The notes under the pieces are model-generated. The model worked only from the letters and a program-made list of their open reading frames with translations, ran no database searches and had not been told where the DNA came from. From Balneola sp. (GTDB lineage Bacteria; Bacteroidota; Rhodothermia; Balneolales; Balneolaceae): a stretch of 64,000 nucleotides of DNA. Each line of letters begins with the position of its first letter. Positions within the stretch are counted from its first letter, which is position 1. The DNA lies in assembly GCA_002696035.1 (NCBI GenBank), contig NZQV01000024.1, forward strand, positions 19,347 through 83,346. Direction: 5' to 3'. Both the position numbers and the translations under genes were made by a program. This document shows, in pieces, positions 18,327-28,017 of the stretch.

Positions 18327-19271
18327 TTATTCTTCTAAAGTTTTGATGTATTCAATAATATCAGAAATGTCGTCATCACTTAGTCGACCTTCGTAACTAA
18401 CCATTTGGTTTTGAAAACCTTCTACAATTTTAGCGGAAGGATTCAGGATAGACTCACGGATGTAGTTTTCATCAGCTGTTACAGACGATGCATTCTGGAA
18501 ATTTCGTTCTTTGCCCCAAAGTCCCTGGAAAGAAGGTGCAATGCCGGCTGAGCCATCCACAGAATGGCAAGAAACACAACCTTGTAAGGTGATGAGGTTC
18601 TCTCCACGCTCTTCAGGTGTTCCGCCGCCACCGGTTCCTTGGTCCTCAAGCCATGCCTGAAAATCTTCTTCGGTGTGAACAATTACTTTGGCGAGCATGT
18701 CAGAGTGAGAAGTACCGCAATATTCGGTACAAAATACCTGGGATTCTCCCGTTTCTTCAGCCTGAAACCAAACATAGGTATATCGGTTAGGAAGTACATC
18801 CTGCTTAATACGATAGTCAGGTACAAAAAAGGAGTGAAGCACATCTTCTGATTGCATCACCAACTTAACCGGACGTCCGGCAGGAACGTGAACTTCATTT
18901 CCGATCTGAGCTCCGGTATCATATTTGAAGGTCCAACCCCATTTGTAGGCAGAAACCTGGATCTCATACGCGTTGTCAGGTACCGTTTGCAGATTCAACC
19001 ATCCTTTGTATCCCCATCCAAAAACTATAAATACCAAAAGGAGGGGGATGACCGACCAAGTAATTTCAAGTTTGTTATTATGAGTGATAAGCGGTGTCTC
19101 ATCATCTTCGGATCTGCGGCGATATTTGATCGCAAAATAGATCATTGCAATGGTAACACCGGCAAGAATGATGAAGCTGACAATATGGATAAAACCCATC
19201 AGCGCATCAGTAGTAGCTCCCGTCATTGGAGATTTAAGCTCCGGGAGCATAAAATCAAATAAACTGCCCAT
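18327..19271 (-). CDS. ctaC: caa3 oxidase subunit II with fused cytochrome c domain
   Basis: Subunit II (314 aa) takes electrons from the cytochrome chain through CuA and passes them to subunit I. Two N-terminal helices anchor it. The CuA ligands are in [13 protein letters not shown] plus an upstream His ([15 protein letters not shown]). The C-terminal 100 residues form a class I cytochrome c with CVSCH and an axial Met in [11 protein letters not shown], making this a caa3 enzyme. That domain is strikingly like the second cytochrome domain of ActE at 21900 (both have HSxDGSAGI and RESI). Its ATG overlaps the stop codon of the SCO gene by one base (TAATG), indicating translational coupling. 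Confidence 0.96.
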   Translation of the reverse strand: MGSLFDFMLPELKSPMTGATTDALMGFIHIVSFIILAGVTIAMIYFAIKYRRRSEDDETPLITHNNKLEITWSVIPLLLVFIVFGWGYKGWLNLQTVPDNAYEIQVSAYKWGWTFKYDTGAQIGNEVHVPAGRPVKLVMQSEDVLHSFFVPDYRIKQDVLPNRYTYVWFQAEETGESQVFCTEYCGTSHSDMLAKVIVHTEEDFQAWLEDQGTGGGGTPEERGENLITLQGCVSCHSVDGSAGIAPSFQGLWGKERNFQNASSVTADENYIRESILNPSAKIVEGFQNQMVSYEGRLSDDDISDIIEYIKTLEE

Positions 19272-20107
19272 TAGTTAATATCAGTTTTTGAGGTTGGTTT
19301 GTTGCGTTTTTCGCGAAGCCAAAGCACAGCCAAGAATATACCGAGAATTATCAGTGTAGCCAAGCCGCCAAGCTTCATAATATTAATTGCTACCGGCACA
19401 TAACTGCCGGAATCCGGATCGTATTGATAGCAGTACATCACAATTTTGTCGACCGTACTGCCGATCTTTCCGTCCGCCGCCTCATACAAGGCGTTTCGTA
19501 CGTTAAATTCGTCGTAAGATATTCCGTAAAGGTATCGGGTGATCTTTCCATCCGGGCTAAGCAGCATGATAGCGGCGCTATGGGCATACTCTCCGGTTTC
19601 TTCCACTTCTTTATACCTGAAGCCGGTAGCTTCAGTCACCTTGTTGATCTCTTTTTTGGAACCGGTCAGGAAATGCCAACCGGTGTTGATTGTTGAATCT
19701 TTATCTCCGAGATAATTTTCTTTTGCTTTTGCAGCCACTGCTGCATCTTCTTCAGGATCAATACTGAAAGAAATAACGATAAAATCTTTGCCGGGTTTCC
19801 AGTTTACTTCCTCAAGCACATTGAAAACGCCATCTAAAACAAGCCCGCATAACATGGGGCACTCATAATACAAAGGGTTTAACAGAATGGGCTTACCTTC
19901 TTCATAAAGGTCGCCGAGCATTACCGTATCTCCGGTGGATGTTACAAACTTTGCATCTTGCGGGATATGATCTCCCAGTTTTTCAGTGATGCCAAGGTCT
20001 TGCAGCGCATCCGGTTTTTCACGGTTAACCTGCGCTTTAGCAGGGGGTGAAATCAGAAGCACTGCAAGCATGCATATTGCAAATGCTGACAGTGCAGAAA
20101 TTTTCAT
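19271..20107 (-). CDS. SCO1/SenC family copper chaperone
   Basis: This SCO-family thioredoxin-fold protein delivers copper to, or reduces, the CuA site of subunit II. A signal peptide (residues 1-25, ending in AKA) exports it, and a C-terminal helix (LGGLATLIILGIFLAVLWL) anchors it in the membrane. The copper cysteines are in ECPMLCG (CxxxC), and a conserved His lies in EYAHSAAIMLLSPDG. The length of 278 aa is longer than soluble SCO proteins because of this tail anchor. It sits directly upstream of ctaC with a one-base overlap, as expected for a CuA assembly factor. Confidence 0.93.
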   Translation of the reverse strand: MKISALSAFAICMLAVLLISPPAKAQVNREKPDALQDLGITEKLGDHIPQDAKFVTSTGDTVMLGDLYEEGKPILLNPLYYECPMLCGLVLDGVFNVLEEVNWKPGKDFIVISFSIDPEEDAAVAAKAKENYLGDKDSTINTGWHFLTGSKKEINKVTEATGFRYKEVEETGEYAHSAAIMLLSPDGKITRYLYGISYDEFNVRNALYEAADGKIGSTVDKIVMYCYQYDPDSGSYVPVAINIMKLGGLATLIILGIFLAVLWLREKRNKPTSKTDIN

Positions 20108-20122
20108 GTTGAATGTGTATTG

Positions 20123-20662
20123 TTAATCAATAGCGATTCTACTGATGGCGCTGTCAATGGGAATTCGGTATCGGCCTTCTTCAAGATCAACTACGCCAAA
20201 GCTGTTGAGTTCTTGATTCTGTTCCGCTTTTAACACTTTAGCTTCAGAAAACGTGCTCCTTGCGGAAACTTCTTTCTGAGACTCAAATAAACTGTATTGT
20301 GAAAAATAGATCAACCCAACTACAAAAATGATCACCAAAGCAGTTCCCAAAGAGGACCAAAAGATCAGTTTTGAGTAATTGAGCTCATCGTTCATTACTC
20401 CGTGTTCTACCGCTGAGGCAAATTCCTGATCATCAGTATTTATCTCTACATCTTCAGCATCGGATTCTGCTTCGACCTCTTGGGTAGAGAAGATCTGTGA
20501 AGCCTCATCCTGAAGCTGTGCAGCCCAGGCAATTACCTGATCTTCGGATACATCGTACTTGTCTGCAATTTCTTTGACTACAACACGGCCTTGAGAAACA
20601 GCCTCGAGTGCAATTTTTGCTTTTAATTCTGAACTAATCTTATCTGACATCGGTCGATTCAA
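20123..20662 (-). CDS. HTH-transmembrane protein between complex III and caa3 genes
   Basis: I do not recognise this 179-aa protein as a named family. Residues about 10-50 (ELKAKIALEAVSQGRVVVKEIADKYDVSEDQ, quoted in part) resemble the helix-turn-helix of IS3-type transposase OrfA. An acidic linker of about 45 residues follows, then one membrane helix (about 100-120, KLIFWSSLGTALVIIFVVGLIYF). The C-terminal 60 residues, expected to be periplasmic, end in RYRIPIDSAISRIAID. A similar IPIxxA tail is, to my memory, found in small proteins of other oxidase clusters. It begins immediately after the ActF stop codon and lies 15 bp before the SCO start, so it is an operon member and not an IS remnant. 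It could be an assembly factor or a membrane-tethered sensor. Confidence 0.8.
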   Translation of the reverse strand: MNRPMSDKISSELKAKIALEAVSQGRVVVKEIADKYDVSEDQVIAWAAQLQDEASQIFSTQEVEAESDAEDVEINTDDQEFASAVEHGVMNDELNYSKLIFWSSLGTALVIIFVVGLIYFSQYSLFESQKEVSARSTFSEAKVLKAEQNQELNSFGVVDLEEGRYRIPIDSAISRIAID

Positions 20663-21874
20663 TTATTGGTGATATGATTTGGAGAGGCAGTCTTCCAGCT
20701 GTGGATCGTTCTTTGGAACCATGTCATGTTTCTTAAAGGTGTTGAAGAACAATCCAAAGAAAATTCCTCCTAATCCCAGAAATGCGGTAATGTCCATCCA
20801 GCTAAATTGAAAGCCGTGATCGTACAGTACCGGCATTGCGATCCAGTATATTTCTGCAAAGTGAATGATCAGTACCAATGCGGAAACAAGTCCGAGTATG
20901 GTGCGGTTCTTTTTGGCTTCGCGGTTCAGTAATACTAAAAATGGGATAGCAAAGCGACCGATCAGTAAACTGTAAGCAATGTATTGCCAGCCACCTTCAA
21001 GTCGGTGATAGTACCAAAGTGTTTCTTCCGGAAGGTTGGCATAGTAGATCAACAAAAACTGTGAAAATGCGATGTAAGCGTAGAATACGGTAAAGGCAAA
21101 TAACCAGGCTCCGAGATCATAAACGTGTACCTGACGAATGGTGTTTTGGAGCAATCCTTTTCTGTGAAGATAGAATACCAATAAGATCATTACAGCCCAA
21201 AATGCCTGAAAGCTGATAGAAAAGAAATACACACCAAACATGGTGGAGAACCAGTGCGGGTCAAGCGACATTAACCAGTCAAAACTGGCAAAGGCTATGG
21301 AAAAGGCAAAGATAAGGATCCCCGGAGCACTCAGTTTTTTGAGCAGAGCGGTTAGTCCCCAGTCGTTGGTCTTATCCATTTTTACAGATACTTTATGAAG
21401 CTTGTATCCCAAAAAGCCCCAGATCGCGAAATAGATAAACTGGCGGATCACAAAGAAGGTAGAATTCAAAAATGGCCCTTTACCGGCTACAATTTTGTCA
21501 TATTCGGCTGTGCCGTATTCAAATAACTCAGGGTGACTCCAGTGGTAGAGGTTGTGGATTCCCAGGATCACAGGGATCACAAAAATACCCCAGATCCAGA
21601 GATTAGCGGACAGGGCTTCTGATATTCGTCGAAATACAACGCCCCAGCTGGAACGTGTGATATGATGAAGCATTACCATGATCAATCCCGATAGGGCAAT
21701 ACCGGTGAAAAAGGTAAAACTCACCAGGTATGAGAAAAAGAACTGATCGGCATCAAGAAAATATCCAATCAGCGTTGCGATCAAACCAACGGCGCCCAAA
21801 CCAAACAGGGCCCGGGGAACTTTGCTGTCGGCTGGAAATTGTAAAGAATCTGTTATTGAAGGCTTATGACTCAT
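20663..21874 (-). CDS. actF: Alternative complex III membrane subunit ActF
   Basis: This polytopic membrane subunit (403 aa, about ten helices) of alternative complex III is related to the NrfD-like subunit ActC but is shorter. It has the typical beginning (PRALFGLGAVGLIATLIGYF) and conserved stretches such as ASFDWLMSLDPHWFSTMFG and FAIPFLVLLNREAKK. Together with ActC it forms the proton-translocation and quinol side of the complex. It follows ActE after 25 bp and directly abuts the HTH-transmembrane gene. Gene order ActA-B-C-D-E-F is the standard one, so the call is firm. Confidence 0.93.
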   Translation of the reverse strand: MSHKPSITDSLQFPADSKVPRALFGLGAVGLIATLIGYFLDADQFFFSYLVSFTFFTGIALSGLIMVMLHHITRSSWGVVFRRISEALSANLWIWGIFVIPVILGIHNLYHWSHPELFEYGTAEYDKIVAGKGPFLNSTFFVIRQFIYFAIWGFLGYKLHKVSVKMDKTNDWGLTALLKKLSAPGILIFAFSIAFASFDWLMSLDPHWFSTMFGVYFFSISFQAFWAVMILLVFYLHRKGLLQNTIRQVHVYDLGAWLFAFTVFYAYIAFSQFLLIYYANLPEETLWYYHRLEGGWQYIAYSLLIGRFAIPFLVLLNREAKKNRTILGLVSALVLIIHFAEIYWIAMPVLYDHGFQFSWMDITAFLGLGGIFFGLFFNTFKKHDMVPKNDPQLEDCLSKSYHQ

Positions 21875-21899
21875 TGTGAAAGTGTATTAAGCAAAGTTC

Positions 21900-22937
21900 T
21901 TAGTTTTCGAGATTTTTGAGGTATAGTACGATGGATTCTATTTCCACATCAGATAGATAACTATAGGAAGCCATAACCGCTTGAGCATAATCAACGGGCT
22001 TTTTAGCGCTTGGCTCTACAATAGATTCACGCATGTAATCTTCGTCTTTGGTAACGGTGATGGTTTCACCTTCGGCAGTAACCACCTGGGCTTCGCTGCC
22101 AAATAAACCCTGCCATGTAGGACCAATTCCTGCAGAACCGTCTTCACTATGGCACGTTCCGCAAGCATTTGCAGCTATAACGTCAGCGCCCATAGAAACC
22201 GAAGCTTCCATCGTTTCCTGGTCAGCTTCTCGTGCAGCTGCTACAGAATCTGCTTGTGCTTGTGCCTGACTAGCTTTGGCCTGAAGTGCATCTATATCCA
22301 CTTCGTATTCGGCCAGTTCCTCTTCGGAGATATTTTGACTCTCCTGAAGCGCACGGATGTAGGCAACAATAGCCCACCGGTCTTCAACTTTTACCTGAGT
22401 TGCGTAGGATGGCATAGTTCTAACGCCATTATATATAGCGGAGTACAAGGCACCATCTGGTAAATCCTGAATACGTTGGTCATGAAATGAAGGAGCTGGC
22501 ACATAGCCATAATTTCCTTCCATTATAATGCCATCACCCGCTCCGGTTTGGCCGTGGCAAGGGGTGCAATAAATTTCGTAACGTTCCTTGCCGCGGTAAA
22601 GAAATGATTTGGTCAGGTCTATAGGTATATTTTGAATGTAGTCGCCATTTTCATCAACGCCTTCATAGTAAGCAGCGTCGGTATTGGCAAAGCCTCGGGC
22701 TACGGTTCCTTCCACAGGCTGACGCATAGCACGACCATCTGCGAAGAAATTATTTTCTTCTTGGGCTTCATACCTTAGTTGTTGGTCCATATTCATATTG
22801 GGGTGGACCGGCGGCTTCTCAGAAATCTGTCCCTGACAGGCTGTAAGCGAAACACCGATGGCAAACAAGCCAACTGTTTTTAATAAACCTTTGAAATTCA
22901 TCCCTGAACGTGATATTTGTGAATTTTTCTTAGTCAT
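21900..22937 (-). CDS. actE: Alternative complex III cytochrome c lipoprotein ActE, two-heme form
   Basis: This periplasmic lipoprotein cytochrome of complex III carries an N-terminal signal peptide with lipobox SLTAC. Two c-type heme motifs are present: CTPCH in the first domain, with axial Met in TMPSYATQV, and CGTCH in the second, with VMASYSYLS. ActE is usually mono-heme, so the second domain is an addition; it closely resembles the cytochrome domain of CtaC at 18327. An Ala/Gln-rich charged linker (about residues 215-245) joins the two. I chose the ATG at 22937, which overlaps the ActD stop codon by eight bases (ATGACTAA); an ATG at 22901 directly before the signal core is an alternative. 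It should receive electrons from ActA/B and feed the oxidase. Confidence 0.9.
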   Translation of the reverse strand: MTKKNSQISRSGMNFKGLLKTVGLFAIGVSLTACQGQISEKPPVHPNMNMDQQLRYEAQEENNFFADGRAMRQPVEGTVARGFANTDAAYYEGVDENGDYIQNIPIDLTKSFLYRGKERYEIYCTPCHGQTGAGDGIIMEGNYGYVPAPSFHDQRIQDLPDGALYSAIYNGVRTMPSYATQVKVEDRWAIVAYIRALQESQNISEEELAEYEVDIDALQAKASQAQAQADSVAAAREADQETMEASVSMGADVIAANACGTCHSEDGSAGIGPTWQGLFGSEAQVVTAEGETITVTKDEDYMRESIVEPSAKKPVDYAQAVMASYSYLSDVEIESIVLYLKNLEN

Positions 22938-23472
22938 AAACTTCCTCAATATGCGTGGCACCGGCTTCTTCAAATAGTTTTTTCACTTTCTCTGCATCAA
23001 AGCGATCGTCTTCAGCTTCAATACAAGCGAAAAAGCCATCATCTGTAGCCTTTTTAAATCGTTCTACATTAAAAAGAGGATTATGAAATTTTGGAAGTCC
23101 GTTAAGGAAGAACATTCCAAATACAGCTCCAAAAGCTGATAATAATACAGTGAGCTCAAAAGTAATGGGAACCCAGGCAGGGGCGTTAAAAAACGGTTTA
23201 CCACTGATGTTCATTGGGTAATCAATGACCGACATATAATACATCATGGCAATGGCGCCTGAAAAACCAATGAGGCCGCAACAAAAAACGATCCAGCCCA
23301 ATTTAGATTTCTTGAGGTTCATTGCTTTATCCATCCCGTGAATGGGGAAAGGACTGTACGTGTCGAACTTGTTATACCCTGACTTCACCATTTTCTTGGC
23401 TACATCAGTCAGTTCCTTGGGATTCTTGAATTCGGCTAAAATGCCGTGCAGTTGTTGGTTGTCTGTACTCAT
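22930..23472 (-). CDS. actD: Alternative complex III subunit ActD (DUF3341)
   Basis: ActD is a small membrane subunit (180 aa) with two helices (about 55-77 and 97-121) and a soluble N-terminal ferredoxin-like fold typical of DUF3341. Recognisable stretches are the HGILAEF start region, YDTYSPFPIHGMDKAM-like sequence (here FDTYSPFPIHGMDKAM) and GLPKFHNPLFNVERF. It binds no cofactor and links ActC with the periplasmic part. It starts four bases after the ActC stop codon and overlaps ActE at its end. Confidence 0.94.
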   Translation of the reverse strand: MSTDNQQLHGILAEFKNPKELTDVAKKMVKSGYNKFDTYSPFPIHGMDKAMNLKKSKLGWIVFCCGLIGFSGAIAMMYYMSVIDYPMNISGKPFFNAPAWVPITFELTVLLSAFGAVFGMFFLNGLPKFHNPLFNVERFKKATDDGFFACIEAEDDRFDAEKVKKLFEEAGATHIEEVYD

Positions 23473-23476
23473 ATTC

Positions 23477-24904
23477 TTACACCTTCTCCGATTGGGGTTC
23501 AGGTACTTCTACTTTTGGAGCAATATATTCGTTGGTTTCCTCATCATAATTGTGAGGGTCTGCTTGGGGGATCACAGCTTTCACTTCAGCCAGTGCGATC
23601 ATCGGCAGGAATCGAAGGAACAAGAGGAACATAGTAAAGAACAGACCGAATGTTCCAACGTATGTCAGCACATCCCAGATAGTCGGGGAGAAATAATCCC
23701 AGCTTGAAGGCAGGTAATCTGTTGACAGTGAAGTTACGGTGATCACAAATCGCTCAAACCACATACCAATGTTCACCACAATAGAGATAAAGAAGGTGAA
23801 GCCGACGCTGCGTCGTAATTTTTTAGACCAGAAGAACTGAGGTGAGAACACGTTGCAGATCATCATTGTCCAGTAAGCCCATGCGTATGGACCGGTAGCT
23901 CTCAGAATGAAAATTGCTTGTTCGTATTCAACACCACTGTACCAGGCAATAAAGAACTCCATAATGTAGGCAAAGCCTACCATGGACCCGGTCACGAGGA
24001 TAATGATATTCATTTTTTCCATGTGATCGTCCGTCATGATCTCTTTCATTCCATAGATCTTTCGGGTGATGATCATCAGCGTTAAAACCATAGCAAAACC
24101 GGAGAAAACAGCACCGGCAACAAAATAGGGAGGGAAAATAGTGGTGTGCCATCCCGGGATCATGGAAACAGCAAAGTCAAAAGATACAATGGTGTGAACC
24201 GATAGTACCAATGGTGTAGCTAAACCGGCCAGGATCATGTAAGCCTTCTCATAATTCCACCAGTGGCGGTTTGAACCGGTCCATCCGAGTGAGAAAATGC
24301 CGTATGTGACTTTTCGGATCTTATCGGTAGCCCGGTCGCGGATAGTTGCAAGATCAGGAACCAAGCCCACATACCAGAACAGCAAGGATACGGTGAAATA
24401 AGTACCTACCGCAAACACATCCCAGAGAAGGGGAGAGTTGAAATTAGGCCACATTGCCATGGAATTGGGAATAGGAAATACCCAGTAAATAGCCCAGATA
24501 CGTCCAACGTGAATAGCCGGGAAAATACCGGCACACATTACGGCAAAAATGGTCATTGCTTCCGCAAAACGGTTAATGGCGGTACGCCAGTCTTGCCGGA
24601 AGAGGAATAGGATAGCTGAAATAAGTGTTCCGGCGTGACCAATACCAACCCACCATACAAAGTTGATAATAGCCCAACCCCATCCAACGGGATTTGTAAG
24701 GCCCCAGATTCCGGTTCCTTCCCAGATCAGATAGCCGATAGAAACAAGAAGCACCATCAGCAGTGCGTTTGCTCCCAACATGGCTACATACCATGCTTTA
24801 GGAGTGGGTCGTAAATTTATATCAGTAACCAGTCTTGTAAGGCTCGAAAAGTCGTGATCGCCTTTTACAAGAGCGGGTTCCGGTACATATTGGTATTTAC
24901 TCAT
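23477..24904 (-). CDS. actC: Alternative complex III quinol-site subunit ActC (NrfD/PsrC-like)
   Basis: ActC is the large NrfD-like membrane subunit (475 aa, about ten helices) that carries the quinol-oxidation site next to the iron-sulphur part of ActB. The region [20 protein letters not shown] is the typical conserved helix, as are [18 protein letters not shown] and the [18 protein letters not shown] stretch. The length matches known ActC proteins. It starts 27 bp after the ActB stop codon and is followed after four bases by ActD. Confidence 0.95.
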   Translation of the reverse strand: MSKYQYVPEPALVKGDHDFSSLTRLVTDINLRPTPKAWYVAMLGANALLMVLLVSIGYLIWEGTGIWGLTNPVGWGWAIINFVWWVGIGHAGTLISAILFLFRQDWRTAINRFAEAMTIFAVMCAGIFPAIHVGRIWAIYWVFPIPNSMAMWPNFNSPLLWDVFAVGTYFTVSLLFWYVGLVPDLATIRDRATDKIRKVTYGIFSLGWTGSNRHWWNYEKAYMILAGLATPLVLSVHTIVSFDFAVSMIPGWHTTIFPPYFVAGAVFSGFAMVLTLMIITRKIYGMKEIMTDDHMEKMNIIILVTGSMVGFAYIMEFFIAWYSGVEYEQAIFILRATGPYAWAYWTMMICNVFSPQFFWSKKLRRSVGFTFFISIVVNIGMWFERFVITVTSLSTDYLPSSWDYFSPTIWDVLTYVGTFGLFFTMFLLFLRFLPMIALAEVKAVIPQADPHNYDEETNEYIAPKVEVPEPQSEKV

Positions 24905-24931
24905 GTTTTGGATGTATTCCTGATTAATATC

Positions 24932-27900
24932 TTAAGCCAAAGCTGGGTTTGGGTTCGTAAGTTTTGCCATGTAAGAGGTACGTGGACGTGTATTCAGCTC
25001 TTCAAGCATCTGGTAGTTACGCTTGTTGCGCTTCATCTTAGTTACCTGGCTGTTTTCGTCGGTCAAGTCGCCAAAGTAAATGGCATCTGCAGGACAAGCT
25101 TGCTGACAAGCCGTCTTCACAGTACCATCAGCCGGTTTTGGTGAGCCGGTTTCTTTCTTGGCTTCGATCTTGGCACGGTTTACACGCTGTACGCAATACG
25201 TACATTTTTCCATTACCCCGCGGAAACGAACGGTCACTTCGGGATTCATCGCCATTTGGATGATATCCGGATCGTCGCCCGTGGTTAAATATTCTTTTGG
25301 ATAGTTGAAGAAGTTGAAGCGACGTACTTTGTAAGGACAGTTGTTTGCACAATAACGGGTACCAATACAACGGTTATACGTCATTTGGTTCATACCGTCA
25401 TCACTGTGGGTTGTTGCTGCAACAGGGCAAACCTGTTCACAAGGTGCCAGTTCACAATGCATACATGGAACCGGCTGGTGAACGGCTTGTGGTGAATCCG
25501 GGTCGTCGCCTACATAATAGCGGTCGTTTCGGATCCAGTGCATTTCACGGCCGATCTTCACTTCTTTCTTCCCGATCACCGGAATGTTATTCTCGCTCTG
25601 GCAAGCGATCACACAAACTCCGCATCCAAAGCAGGAGTTCAGGTCAATGGCCATTCCCCACTGTGGTTCGTGGTCGGGATAAGTTTGTTCGTCAAATAGA
25701 GAAATAGGTCCGTCTTCGTCTCCGTTTTCTCTCATTTCAGCCATTCCCGGAACGGGATAGGTATGAACCGATTCGAAAGAGGCGAAATCCGGGTTCTCTT
25801 TATATTCTGAAAGGGATGCCTGTCGGTACATATCACGGCCTTCAAGGCTGTGGTGATCTTGTACGCAGGCAATTTCGTATCTGCCGTCTGCCTTGGTTAC
25901 TTCACCGGAAGCATAAAACATGTTGTCGGTGCTTCGGAGTGGATAAACATCCACGCCACCGGCGGTATAGTCAATATAGGAAGTGGCAACGCGGCCAATA
26001 CCCTCACGGCCATAACCGGTGGTTAGCGTGATAGAATCATCAGCATGTCCCGGTTGAATCCAGGCAGCGATCGTAATAGACTTGCCATTAACATTGATCT
26101 CAACAAGTTCAGTAGTGTTGTTGCTGGATTTGAATTCACTAACGCCTAATTTTTCTGCAGTTGCAGGACTCATCAGCGCCACGTTATCCCAGGTGATCTT
26201 GGTCATGGGATCAGGCAATTCCTGAAGCCATCCAAGGTTGGCATAACGTCCGTCATATAAGGTAGCATCCGGGCGAATAACAACTTCTATTCCGGATGTA
26301 GCAGAAACATTGGATGTGGCTCGGTTCATTGCAGAAGCAAAACCGGATCTTAATCCAACATTTACGGTATTAAAATTATCGGTGGTGTCAATACCATCGT
26401 GCAGAATATTAGTCCAGCGGTTTTGGAAACCAGAGCTGTAATAACCGCGGAAGGTATTTTGAACCATGTCGTAGCCGGAGGTCATTTCACCGGAAACGAT
26501 CGTATTTAAAAACTCAATTTCACTTAAACCATCGTGCAAAGGCTGGATCTGAGGCTGGATCACAGAACGTGCGCCACCATAAGAGAATCCATCACCCCAT
26601 GCTTCCAGAAAGTGAGCACGGTTTACATGCCAGGTAGTTTTTTTGGACGTCTCATCTACGTAATCAGAAAGATTGACTACGGTTTCAACATTAGTGAGCG
26701 CGTTTTCAAAGTCAAGATCAGCTGGGGCAGTTTGTACCGGATTCACTCCAACCATTACAACCGTATCAATGTTGCCGGCTTTCATATCGGCTACAACATC
26801 AGCAAAAGCCTGATTGTTGTTTTGATCTTCAAAGTGTGGAACTTCGAGATAGTTGACCGTATTTCCAGCATTGCCCAGCGCCTGATTGATGGCTGCCACA
26901 GCAGCGTGTACTTCAGGATTGTGTTGTGAACCGGCTGTAAGGGCAGAAGAACCTGCATGTGCCGCAAGGTCATCAGCTAAAGCTGTGATCCATTTATGAT
27001 CAGAAAACTGGTTTGAATATCCACTGAAAGCTCCTAATCCATTGATTCGGGATGATAGTGCTGCAGCGAGAGCGTAGGTAAACGCTTCAACTTCGCTGGC
27101 TTTCAATCTTAAACGGTGGTCAGCAAAAGAGCCGGTGAGTGAGAAAGTATCTTCAACAGCATACACGCGGTTCATCTCGCCATCAGTGTCTGTCACTTTT
27201 CTGCGGCCGGACACCTGCTTGGCATATTCCACACTGTTTGGATGCGTGGAAGCCATGAAGTCATCATTCAAAGAAACAATGACATCGGCGTTTTCAAAAT
27301 TGTAATGCGTTCTGAGTCGTTGTCCGAAGGCGATTTGGTTTCCTTCTACCACATTGTCTTCCCCAAAAGGCTCATGCGTAACCCAAGTTGCGTTGTTGAA
27401 CTTGGAGAGCGCTTGTTGCTTCAGACTGTTATAGGTAGGAGAAGAATTGGCTTCAGAAATAAAAGCTACACGCTGGCTGGTGTTAGCGAAGTGGGAAGCC
27501 GCAAACTCTACAAAATCGTTTTTGGTAGATCGGTTGCCATTATATAAAGGAGACTTAGAACGATCAGGATCATACAAGCCAAGAATGGCTGCCTGATTAA
27601 AAATACTTGTTCCGCCTTTACTTGCGGGGTGAAGGTCATTTCCTTCAAGTTTCGTGGGTCGTCCTTCATGGTTTTCAGCGATCAGTCCAACCAGGTTTCC
27701 CTGAACGGGCATAGCCGTTGCATAATATAAAGGTACACCGGGAACTACTTCTTCAGGTTGCCTGGAGTAGGGAAGGATCTTTTGCACGGGCCGGCGACAT
27801 GCCGCAAGTCCAGCAAGAGCCACGGAGGCTCCCATCACGCGGAGGAATCCCCGGCGTGATACGCCATCGGTTAATTCAGTAGCATTTTCAGGAAACTCAC

Positions 27901-28015
27901 GTTCAGCAAATTTTTGGTATTCCTTGTTATCTGCTAACTGCTTTAAGCTTTTCCAGTAAGTGGTTTGTTTAACTTCTTCGCTCATCTGTTGATCTGTAAT
28001 TTCTGAATCCTTCAT
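24932..28015 (-). CDS. actB: Alternative complex III ActB, fused molybdopterin-like and iron-sulphur subunit
   Basis: ActB is the large peripheral subunit (about 1027 aa). A Tat-type signal (SRRGFLRVMGASVALAGLAA) runs into a Cys, suggesting export by Tat and lipidation. The first two thirds are a molybdopterin-oxidoreductase fold that in this family lacks the cofactor. The last third is a four-cluster iron-sulphur domain with cysteines in CFGCGVCVIACQ, CMHCELAPCEQVCP, CIGTRYCANNCP, CTYCVQR and CQQACP. It relays electrons from ActC to the ActA hemes. I chose the ATG at 28015, directly after the ActA stop codon; an upstream TTG at 28030 would overlap ActA. Confidence 0.95.
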   Translation of the reverse strand: MKDSEITDQQMSEEVKQTTYWKSLKQLADNKEYQKFAEREFPENATELTDGVSRRGFLRVMGASVALAGLAACRRPVQKILPYSRQPEEVVPGVPLYYATAMPVQGNLVGLIAENHEGRPTKLEGNDLHPASKGGTSIFNQAAILGLYDPDRSKSPLYNGNRSTKNDFVEFAASHFANTSQRVAFISEANSSPTYNSLKQQALSKFNNATWVTHEPFGEDNVVEGNQIAFGQRLRTHYNFENADVIVSLNDDFMASTHPNSVEYAKQVSGRRKVTDTDGEMNRVYAVEDTFSLTGSFADHRLRLKASEVEAFTYALAAALSSRINGLGAFSGYSNQFSDHKWITALADDLAAHAGSSALTAGSQHNPEVHAAVAAINQALGNAGNTVNYLEVPHFEDQNNNQAFADVVADMKAGNIDTVVMVGVNPVQTAPADLDFENALTNVETVVNLSDYVDETSKKTTWHVNRAHFLEAWGDGFSYGGARSVIQPQIQPLHDGLSEIEFLNTIVSGEMTSGYDMVQNTFRGYYSSGFQNRWTNILHDGIDTTDNFNTVNVGLRSGFASAMNRATSNVSATSGIEVVIRPDATLYDGRYANLGWLQELPDPMTKITWDNVALMSPATAEKLGVSEFKSSNNTTELVEINVNGKSITIAAWIQPGHADDSITLTTGYGREGIGRVATSYIDYTAGGVDVYPLRSTDNMFYASGEVTKADGRYEIACVQDHHSLEGRDMYRQASLSEYKENPDFASFESVHTYPVPGMAEMRENGDEDGPISLFDEQTYPDHEPQWGMAIDLNSCFGCGVCVIACQSENNIPVIGKKEVKIGREMHWIRNDRYYVGDDPDSPQAVHQPVPCMHCELAPCEQVCPVAATTHSDDGMNQMTYNRCIGTRYCANNCPYKVRRFNFFNYPKEYLTTGDDPDIIQMAMNPEVTVRFRGVMEKCTYCVQRVNRAKIEAKKETGSPKPADGTVKTACQQACPADAIYFGDLTDENSQVTKMKRNKRNYQMLEELNTRPRTSYMAKLTNPNPALA

Positions 28016-28017
28016 TA

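Noticed and set aside
20123..20662. Reading the HTH protein in the respiratory cluster as an IS3 remnant.
   Set aside because: The HTH is fused in frame to a membrane segment and tail, has no IS ends, and fits the operon with minimal spacing.
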